A DNA stretch of 7,176 bases from Prolixibacteraceae bacterium (GTDB taxonomy: Bacteria > Bacteroidota > Bacteroidia > Bacteroidales > Prolixibacteraceae): positions 1-7,176 of the forward strand of contig JAEUSS010000404.1 of the NCBI GenBank assembly GCA_016788685.1, in the 5' to 3' direction. The first letter of the stretch is position 1; each line of letters opens with the position of its first letter. Both the position numbers and the translations under genes were made by a program. Shown here piece by piece: positions 7,093 through 7,176 of this stretch. A model generated the notes under the pieces. The model was not told where the DNA came from and made no database searches. It saw nothing but the letters and a program-made list of their open reading frames with translations.

Positions 7093-7176
7093 CTATTCTA
7101 TCCGGAGCGGGTTATTCACTTTTGAATCAAGCAATGCAATACCGATTACTTCCTGAATGGTATCAACATGATGGAA
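7093..7176 (-). CDS. lon: C-terminal fragment, probably ATP-dependent protease Lon
   Basis: Only the last 27 codons are inside the window. The frame reads from the right edge to a TAG at 7095-7093, with the peptide beginning FHHVDTIQEVIGIALL and ending NNPLRIE. A pattern of the type F-H-x-V-x-x-I-x-E-V followed by a short A-L-L helix and a charged tail resembles the C-terminal end of the Lon proteolytic domain in Bacteroidota. The resemblance is from memory of the family, and the fragment is too short to show the catalytic Ser-Lys dyad or the ATPase domain. It is convergent with the regulator pair and shares the intervening hairpin at 7039-7069. Confidence 0.55.
   Translation of the reverse strand, partial: FHHVDTIQEVIGIALLDSKVNNPLRIE

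Overview
The window looks like a chromosomal segment of an aerobically respiring Bacteroidota (Bacteroidetes) bacterium. Three things point there: an alternative complex III (ACIII) operon with Bacteroidota-style ActA and ActB proteins, stand-alone LytTR response regulators, and translation starts that lack clear Shine-Dalgarno sequences. The genus cannot be fixed from the sequence alone. I see no mobile element, RNA gene, CRISPR array or phage gene.

Left two thirds, minus strand (1-5011, reading right to left): actA, actB and actC, in the usual order of an ACIII locus, with short gaps of 39 and 28 bases. ActA is a membrane-anchored multiheme cytochrome c with six CXXCH sites. ActB is a long periplasmic protein joining a molybdopterin-oxidoreductase-like domain (no cofactor expected) to a four-cluster ferredoxin domain. 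ActC is an NrfD/PsrC-type quinol-binding membrane subunit, cut by the left edge of the window. Together they oxidise quinol in the membrane and pass electrons through Fe-S clusters and hemes towards a terminal oxidase. The remaining act genes (actD, actE, actF) and often cytochrome oxidase genes would be expected beyond the left edge; this is an expectation, not something seen.

Middle (5012-5497): a 486-base, AT-rich divergent intergenic region with no convincing gene. It should hold the promoters of both flanking operons. One fair Bacteroidota-type promoter candidate faces right.

Right third, plus strand (5498-7020): two paralogous receiver-LytTR response regulators, two bases apart, surely co-transcribed. 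The second has a normal receiver. The first has lost the phospho-accepting aspartate (Glu in its place) and one of the acidic-pocket aspartates, so it looks like a pseudo-receiver. No histidine kinase lies in the window. The pair ends in a strong hairpin terminator. The last 84 bases carry, on the minus strand, the C-terminal end of a protein most like Lon protease, convergent with the regulators.

The window is mostly ordinary core respiratory and regulatory DNA. The parts most worth a second look are the altered receiver paired with an intact one, and the six-heme arrangement of ActA.
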